Shown piece by piece: positions 6,411-10,219 of a DNA stretch of 10,219 nucleotides (position 1 is its first letter; the number at the start of each line of letters is the position of its first letter). The position numbers and the translations under genes are program-made. This DNA is from an uncultured Verrucomicrobiota bacterium (GTDB lineage: Bacteria > Verrucomicrobiota > Kiritimatiellia > RFP12 > UBA1067), in the NCBI GenBank assembly GCA_946628745.1, contig CAMOXA010000044.1, positions 1-10,219 of the forward strand, written 5' to 3'. Below the pieces are notes generated by a model that was not told where the DNA came from, did no database searches, and was given only the letters and a program-made list of their open reading frames with translations.

Positions 6411-6980
6411 ATGAACCGTGTAGCGTATATATTGCCGGCGGCGGCATTGGCCTCAGGCTGTCTAAGCCCCGCGCCCAAGGCGCCAGAAAACTGGACGATC
6501 GGTCCGATAGACGGGGGCGTCCTTCGCGCGGACGCACCCAAATGGCAGGACGGCGTCAGGCTCTCGCGGTTGGAGGTGAGAGCGCCGTACGACGCGCAGC
6601 GCCTGGCGGTGCTTCGGCCCGACGGGTCCGTCGCGATGGACCCTGCCAACGCTTTCGCCGCGTCGCCTTCGGCGCTTCTGAGAGGCGCCGCGTTCGACGT
6701 CCTCGCGGCAAGCGGCCTCGCGACCCCGTCCGTAGAGCCGGGTTCGGCGGCATCCGCGAGGCGTTCGCTCGAAGTCACCGTGACGAGACTGGCGCTCGAC
6801 TGCCGCGACGCCGGCTCGCGCAAGGCGCTGGTGGAACTCGCCGCGACACTGCTCGACGGACGCAAGATCGAAGGAACGGCCAGGGCGTCGTTCGCCGAGG
6901 ACGCCGCCGAGGGCAACTACACAACCGCGTTTTCCGTCGCGTTCGCCCGCGCGATGGCTGATGCTCTAAAGCGGCTCTGA
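6411..6980 (+). CDS. PqiC-like ABC transport auxiliary lipoprotein
   Basis: This 189-residue lipoprotein has a signal peptide ending in the lipobox-like LASGC (Cys17) and is probably anchored in the outer membrane. The mature part fits the ABC-type transport auxiliary lipoprotein family (PqiC and relatives). It has an early beta-rich stretch RLSRLEVRAPYDAQRLAVLRP (50-70), then a DPANAFAASPSALLRGAAFDVLAASGL segment (77-103) that parallels the family's motif of a W/A-x-x-P site followed by the helix preceding the domain core. A later strand, LEVTVTRLALDC (120-131), follows. In PqiABC this lipoprotein forms the outer-membrane end of an MCE-protein tunnel. Here it leads the operon, directly ahead of permease, ATPase and MCE protein. 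The start is set by the signal peptide and by the promoter 8 bases upstream. No ribosome binding site is visible, consistent with leaderless translation. The stop lies 5 bases before the mlaE-like start. Confidence 0.8.
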   Translation: MNRVAYILPAAALASGCLSPAPKAPENWTIGPIDGGVLRADAPKWQDGVRLSRLEVRAPYDAQRLAVLRPDGSVAMDPANAFAASPSALLRGAAFDVLAASGLATPSVEPGSAASARRSLEVTVTRLALDCRDAGSRKALVELAATLLDGRKIEGTARASFAEDAAEGNYTTAFSVAFARAMADALKRL

Positions 6981-6985
6981 GAGGA

Positions 6986-7777
6986 ATGGGACTCGTTTAC
7001 AGCACCGGCAGACGCGCGGCCTCGTTCGCCGCGTCGTTCCGCGACACGTGCGCGTTCCTGGGCGAGGCGTTTGGCGCCATGGCGGGAGTCGCGCCAAGAC
7101 CGCGGAGTTTCCGCTTTCGGGATTTCGCGCTCGCGTTCCAGCGCGCGGCCTATGAAGGGCTCGCGATAACAAGCGGCATCGGGCTATTGCTCGGGATCAT
7201 CCTCGCGTTCGAATCGGCCGCCGCGCTCAGGACTTTCGGCGCCGAGGTGTATGTGTCGGATCTGCTGACAATCAGTCTCTTCAGAGAGCTCGGTCCTCTC
7301 GTGACGGCCATAGTGCTCGCCGGACGCTCGGGCAGTGCGTTCGCGGCGGAAATCGGGGTCATGAAGGTCGACGAAGAGCTGGACGCACTCACGACGATGG
7401 GGCTGCCGCCGGTGAGGTTTCTCGTGCCTCCGCGCGTTTTCGCGGCGGTGCTGGCGATGCCCATTCTGACGGTTTGCGCCGAGCTCGCCGGTCTCGCGGG
7501 CGGGGCGGGGGTGCTGCAGATAATGGGCGTGCCGGTGCCGGTCTTCTGGGCTCACGTGAAGGGCACGTCCGATCTGTTCATGGTCGGCTTCGGGCTTTTC
7601 AAGTCGTGCATTTTCGGCTTCCTGGTCGGGATGATCGGGTGCGGAGCGGGGCTAAGCACAAAACAGGCGGCGGATGGCGTGGGCGTCGCGGCGACATCGG
7701 CCGTGGTTGCCGGCATTGTCGCCATCGCGGTCGCGGACGGCCTGCTCGCGGTCGTCTGCCATGTCTGGGGCGTGTAG
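6986..7777 (+). CDS. mlaE: MlaE-family permease of an MCE lipid ABC transporter
   Basis: This 263-residue inner-membrane permease would work with the ATPase and MCE protein encoded next to move phospholipids or other lipids. A N-terminal interfacial helix (about 8-55) leads into five or so membrane helices, at about 57-80, 100-120, 150-178, 195-222 and 233-258. The family signature is intact at 100-150. RELGPLVTAIVLAGRSGSA (100-118) is followed by AEIGVMKVDEELDAL (121-135), the cytoplasmic coupling segment that contacts MlaF, then MGLPP and LVPPR. Length and layout match MlaE/YrbE proteins. GAGG at 6981-6984 is only one base from the ATG, so initiation probably depends on coupling with the upstream gene, whose stop is 5 bases away. 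No good alternative start is seen nearby. Confidence 0.93.
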   Translation: MGLVYSTGRRAASFAASFRDTCAFLGEAFGAMAGVAPRPRSFRFRDFALAFQRAAYEGLAITSGIGLLLGIILAFESAAALRTFGAEVYVSDLLTISLFRELGPLVTAIVLAGRSGSAFAAEIGVMKVDEELDALTTMGLPPVRFLVPPRVFAAVLAMPILTVCAELAGLAGGAGVLQIMGVPVPVFWAHVKGTSDLFMVGFGLFKSCIFGFLVGMIGCGAGLSTKQAADGVGVAATSAVVAGIVAIAVADGLLAVVCHVWGV

Positions 7778-7779
7778 AC

Positions 7780-7784
7780 GGAGG
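7780..7784 (+). promoter_or_regulatory. Ribosome binding site fixing the MlaF start at 7795
   Basis: GGAGG lies 10 bases before the ATG at 7795, in the gap just after the permease stop. The frame is open further upstream to 7474, inside the permease gene, but only the 7795 start gives a normal ABC ATPase N-terminus. Confidence 0.72.
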
Positions 7785-7794
7785 TATCGCGGCT

Positions 7795-8544
7795 ATGGGC
7801 GACTACATCGTGGAACTTGAAAACGTCGACGCGGGATATCCGGGCGCGACAATTTTAAGGGACGTCAGCTTCTCGGTCTCGCGCGGGGAGGTGTTCGCGC
7901 TTCTCGGCGGCTCCGGCTGCGGCAAGTCCACGATCATGAAGCACATGATAGGGCTCAATCCCGTCCTCGCCGGCACGCTGCGCGTGGCAGGACTGGAATG
8001 GGGACCCCGCACGCGCGCGGAGCTTTGCCGCAAGATTGGCGTCATGTACCAGTCAGGGGCGCTCTTCGGCGCAATGACATGCCTCGAAAACGTGATGCTG
8101 CCGCTCGAAGAGTTCACTTCGCTGAAAGCCGCCGCGAGACGTGAAAAGGCCATGGCGCTTCTCGCCGACGTAGAGCTCGCCGACGCCGCGGACAAGATGC
8201 CGCAGGAGATATCCGGCGGAATGAAAAAGCGCGTCGCCATAGCGAGGGCGATGGCGCTCGAACCCGAAGTCGTCTTTCTGGACGAGCCGAGCGCGGGGCT
8301 CGACCCGATAACAAGTTCGGCACTGGACGATCTCATTTTGAAGCTCAGACGCGAAAGACGCACTACATTCGTCGTGGTCACGCACGAACTCGCCAGCATT
8401 TTCAAGATAGCGGACCGGTGCGCGATGTTCGACAAGGCGCGCGGCGGCATGATAGCCCTCGGCGCGCCGGCGGAGCTTCGGGACCGTTCGCCGGACGCGT
8501 TCGTAAGAAGGTTTTTCAACAGAGGAGGTTCAAATGGCAAGTGA
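7795..8544 (+). CDS. mlaF: MlaF-family ABC transporter ATP-binding protein
   Basis: This 249-residue cytoplasmic ATPase powers the lipid transporter. All nucleotide-binding motifs are present. They are Walker A GGSGCGKST (38-46), the Q-loop in MYQSGALFGAMT (84-95, Gln86), the signature SGGMKKR (140-146), Walker B VVFLDE (159-164), the D-loop SAGLDP (166-171) and the switch His197 in THEL. The SGALF Q-loop and SGGM signature are typical of the MlaF/Ttg2A subfamily rather than general importers. The C-terminus FVRRFFNRG resembles the MlaF tail that reaches across the dimer. It starts 17 bases after the permease stop, and its last 11 bases overlap the MCE gene. Confidence 0.95.
   Translation: MGDYIVELENVDAGYPGATILRDVSFSVSRGEVFALLGGSGCGKSTIMKHMIGLNPVLAGTLRVAGLEWGPRTRAELCRKIGVMYQSGALFGAMTCLENVMLPLEEFTSLKAAARREKAMALLADVELADAADKMPQEISGGMKKRVAIARAMALEPEVVFLDEPSAGLDPITSSALDDLILKLRRERRTTFVVVTHELASIFKIADRCAMFDKARGGMIALGAPAELRDRSPDAFVRRFFNRGGSNGK
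8521..8528 (+). promoter_or_regulatory. Strong ribosome binding site for the MCE protein
   Basis: AGAGGAGG lies 5 bases before the ATG at 8534 and entirely inside the end of the ATPase gene. It is the strongest Shine-Dalgarno match in the window. It may raise output of the MCE subunit, which is expected to be needed in six copies per complex. Confidence 0.72.
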
Positions 8545-9313
8545 CAGCCGGGCAAGCTACGCCAAAACGGGTTTCGCCGTCATCGCAGGTTTTGCAATCG
8601 TCTTCGCCACGCTCGTGTATTTCGGCGGATGCGGCGGCAGGGGCGGGGAGTTCCTCGCCGAAACATGGTACGACTCGTCCGTGTCGGGACTGAGCGTGGG
8701 CAGCGAAGTGAATCTGCGCGGGGTCAAGGTCGGCGCGGTAAAGTCCATATCATTCATAGGCGTGGACTATCCCGACGCGGCGGAAGGGGACCGGCGCAAG
8801 GTGAGAATCGTCATGGCATTCAACGGCAAAATGGCCCGTTCGCAGGGCGACATGACCCCCGAGGAGACGACGAGCTATTTTGTCAGGCGCGGCATGCGCG
8901 CGACGGTCGCGCCAAACGGCATCACGGGGCTGTCGAAGGTCGAACTGAATTTCCCGGCGATTCCGCCGCCGGCGGAAAAAACTTCGTGGGTCAGCGAATA
9001 TCCGCAGATTCCGCCGACGCCGTCGATGCTCGAAAGTTTCGCCGACTCGGCAACTAAAATCCTGAACCACCTCAACGAAATAGACTTCGCGGCAGTGTGC
9101 AGCAATCTCACGTCCGCCGTGGATTCGTCCGCGTGCATACTCAAAGAGATCCGCACGCTGGTCGAGGCGGAGCGTCCGGCGGTGGACGCCGCGATCTCCA
9201 ATCTCGAGGCGGCGAGCCTCGATCTCAAAGAATTCGCCGGCAAGATACTGGACGAACCCTCTTTGCTTTTGAGATCGCGTGAAGAGGCGCCGCTCCCGGA
9301 GACGGCGCGGTAG
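8534..9313 (+). CDS. mlaD: MlaD-family MCE-domain substrate-binding protein
   Basis: This 259-residue single-pass protein has a cytoplasmic N-terminus of about 11 residues, one membrane helix at about 12-31, and a periplasmic MCE domain at about 39-143. The family signature is GLSVGSEVNLRGVKVG (52-67), followed by KSISF. The pore-loop region reads VAPNGITGLSKVELNF (125-140), matching the hydrophobic loop that lines the MlaD ring. An insertion of about 20 polar residues (about 77-90 and 101-114) interrupts the domain. After the MCE domain, PPTPSMLESF and a long helical stretch (165-240) end in EPSLLL, a layout typical of MCE proteins that form a helical collar. Such proteins usually form hexameric rings that carry lipids across the periplasm. 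The start is set by a strong ribosome binding site in the overlapping mlaF 3' end. No mlaB or mlaC gene follows. Confidence 0.94.
   Translation: MASDSRASYAKTGFAVIAGFAIVFATLVYFGGCGGRGGEFLAETWYDSSVSGLSVGSEVNLRGVKVGAVKSISFIGVDYPDAAEGDRRKVRIVMAFNGKMARSQGDMTPEETTSYFVRRGMRATVAPNGITGLSKVELNFPAIPPPAEKTSWVSEYPQIPPTPSMLESFADSATKILNHLNEIDFAAVCSNLTSAVDSSACILKEIRTLVEAERPAVDAAISNLEAASLDLKEFAGKILDEPSLLLRSREEAPLPETAR
9287..9308 (+). other. Inverted repeat at the 3' end of the MCE gene
   Basis: GCGCCG (9287-9292) pairs with CGGCGC (9303-9308). The inner CTC (9293-9295) can pair with GAG (9299-9301) around a 3-base loop, leaving A9302 bulged, for a nine-pair stem. It lies just before the stop at 9311. A second small hairpin, CCCG-GGCG-CGGG (9314-9325), follows. 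Neither has a T-tract after it on the + strand, so this is not a standard intrinsic terminator. It may slow RNA decay or mark a factor-dependent end. Confidence 0.35.
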
Positions 9314-9336
9314 CCCGGGCGCGGGAAAAAACACCA

Positions 9337-9365
9337 TTCCTTTCTCCGCCGCGATATGGTAAAAT
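9337..9365 (+). promoter_or_regulatory. Extended -10 promoter for the family 2 glycoside hydrolase
   Basis: A -10 box TAAAAT (9360-9365) is preceded by TGG (9357-9359), an extended -10 element. The -35 region at 17-base spacing is TTCCTT (9337-9342), a weak match, so the extended -10 probably carries recognition. The predicted start near 9372 leaves a leader of about 25 bases containing the AAGGAG site at 9385-9390. Confidence 0.65.
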
Positions 9366-9384
9366 ACAAACATTGCAACCTGAC

Positions 9385-9390
9385 AAGGAG
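9385..9390 (+). promoter_or_regulatory. Ribosome binding site for the glycoside hydrolase
   Basis: AAGGAG lies 7 bases before the ATG at 9398 and supports that start, which also gives an N-terminal signal-like segment. Confidence 0.7.
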
Positions 9391-9397
9391 ACACTAT

Positions 9398-10219
9398 ATG
9401 GATATCGGAAGCCTGCATGTGAAAGTCACAGCCGCCGCGTTCGCGGCAGCAACCGCGTTTTTGGAATGTTCTGCCGCGCCCGGCGGAGCGAAGGAGCCGT
9501 GGCGCGACCCGACAGTCAACTCCATAAACAGGCTCGGTGCGCGCGCGATCATGGTGCCGTGCGAGAGCAGCGAGACCGCCATCGCCATCGCCAAGGGCGA
9601 GAAGCCGCGCACGGCTTCGAAATGGCTGGAGTCGCTGAACGGAATCTGGGATTTCAAGTGGAAGCACACCATCGACGCGCCCGCATGGGAGAAGTCCGCC
9701 AAGATCTCCGTCCCCGGCTGCTGGCAGCTGCAGGGCGACTACGACCCGGCGCTCTACACGAATGTCATCTACCCCATACTCGGTTTCGAGACGGGCGACC
9801 CGATGACCGAGCCGCCGGGCTGGTTCACGAGCCACTACTACCGCAACCCGGTCGGGCTGTACTCGCGCAAGTTCTCCATCCCGCGCGACTGGAAGGGGCG
9901 CAGAACGACAATCCATTTCGGCGGAGTCTCGTCGGCGATGTATGTGCGGTTGAACGGCAAGGATGTCGGCTACTCCGAGGACAGCCGCCTGCCGGCGGAA
10001 TTCGACCTCACGCCATATCTCAGAGACGGCGACAACCTGCTGGAGGTCGAGGTTCTCAAGCACTGCGACGGCAGCTTTCTCGAAGACCAGGACTTCTGGC
10101 GCCTTTCGGGCATATTCCGCGACGTCTGGCTAGTCGCCGAGTCCGAGAAGGCGCCGTTCGACGCGATCGTCGATGCGCGGCTTTCCGACGACTTCAAGTC
10201 CGGCACGCTCGTCGTGCGC
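9398..10219 (+). CDS. Family 2 glycoside hydrolase, LacZ-type beta-galactosidase, N-terminal part (cut by the right edge)
   Basis: The 274 visible residues form the N-terminal part of a protein expected to exceed 1000 residues. Residues 1-30 look like an export signal, with basic residues at 7-9, an Ala-rich core and CSAAPGGA. A LacZ-like leader follows: WRDPTVNSINRLGARA (35-50), then SLNGIWDFKW (79-88), the segment before the first beta domain. VPGCWQLQGDYDPALYTNVIYPI (105-127) matches the LacZ stretch with the substrate-contacting Asn (Asn122 here). The sugar-binding jelly-roll spans about 149-248 and contains GYSEDSRLPAEFDLTPYL (191-208). LEDQDFWRLSGIFRDVWL (228-245) holds the galactose-contacting Asp (Asp232 here, equivalent to Asp201 of E. 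coli LacZ). The catalytic glutamates lie beyond the window edge, so activity cannot be judged. The signal implies periplasmic or surface sugar breakdown. It has its own promoter and appears separate from the mla operon. Confidence 0.93.
   Translation, partial: MDIGSLHVKVTAAAFAAATAFLECSAAPGGAKEPWRDPTVNSINRLGARAIMVPCESSETAIAIAKGEKPRTASKWLESLNGIWDFKWKHTIDAPAWEKSAKISVPGCWQLQGDYDPALYTNVIYPILGFETGDPMTEPPGWFTSHYYRNPVGLYSRKFSIPRDWKGRRTTIHFGGVSSAMYVRLNGKDVGYSEDSRLPAEFDLTPYLRDGDNLLEVEVLKHCDGSFLEDQDFWRLSGIFRDVWLVAESEKAPFDAIVDARLSDDFKSGTLVVR

Noticed and set aside
7474..7794. A 107-codon N-terminal extension of the MlaF ATPase
   Set aside because: The extension lies inside the permease gene in another frame and is Arg-rich. 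The ATG at 7795 has a ribosome binding site and gives the normal ATPase start.
9314..9331. CCCG-GGCG-CGGG followed by six A residues as an intrinsic terminator
   Set aside because: On the + strand the tract is A, not T. On the - strand the T run precedes the stem, so neither orientation makes a standard terminator.
8750..10063. A 437-codon open frame on the - strand spanning the MCE gene end, the intergenic gap and the glycosidase start
   Set aside because: It crosses two well-supported + strand genes and a promoter, and the translation shows no domain. It is a compositional shadow.
1..10219. Mobile elements, CRISPR arrays or a horizontally acquired island
   Set aside because: No transposase, integrase, direct repeat array or attachment-site duplication was seen, and base composition is uniform. 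The tRNA 3' end could serve as an integration site, but no integrase or repeated tRNA end follows within the window.

Overview
The window is a GC-rich, fully coding bacterial segment with every supported gene on the + strand and no intergenic gap longer than about 85 bases. The gene content suggests a Gram-negative-type (diderm) bacterium of the Planctomycetes-Verrucomicrobia-Chlamydiae group, perhaps Kiritimatiellota or Lentisphaerota. The clues are an Mla/MCE lipid-transport operon, lipoproteins, a large exported LacZ-type glycoside hydrolase, and an ECF sigma factor beside a small membrane protein carrying a QNxDGSW repeat. This placement is an inference from gene content and style, not a phylogenetic result.

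Layout. (1) Positions 1-52 hold the 3' half of a tRNA-Val(GAC) with an encoded CCA. A DUF4328-type membrane protein gene begins 7 bases after it, and its stop overlaps the start of a short RNase R-like exoribonuclease lacking the usual N-terminal cold-shock domains. (2) A sigma70-like promoter (2427-2455) precedes a tight five-gene run: phosphomannomutase/phosphoglucomutase, a TPR lipoprotein, a CvpA-family membrane protein, an ECF sigma factor and a putative membrane anti-sigma partner. Three of the four junctions overlap by 11 to 29 bases. (3) A second promoter (6374-6402) sits so close to the next start codon that its transcript should be nearly leaderless. It drives a PqiC-like lipoprotein, an MlaE permease, an MlaF ATPase and an MlaD/MCE protein. 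Together these form an ABC system for moving lipids between inner and outer membranes. (4) A third promoter (9337-9365, extended -10) precedes a secreted LacZ-like family 2 glycoside hydrolase that runs off the right edge.

How the parts fit: much of the window concerns the cell envelope. It covers sugar-phosphate interconversion for polysaccharide precursors, envelope lipoproteins, a sigma/anti-sigma pair that could sense envelope state, lipid trafficking and exported polysaccharide breakdown. The most unusual points are the leaderless arrangement of the mla-type operon, a TTGCGCGG(G)ACGG block shared by two promoters, the non-zinc anti-sigma candidate with a squalene-cyclase-like repeat, and the tRNA abutting a coding start. 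No mobile element, CRISPR array or clear foreign segment was seen.
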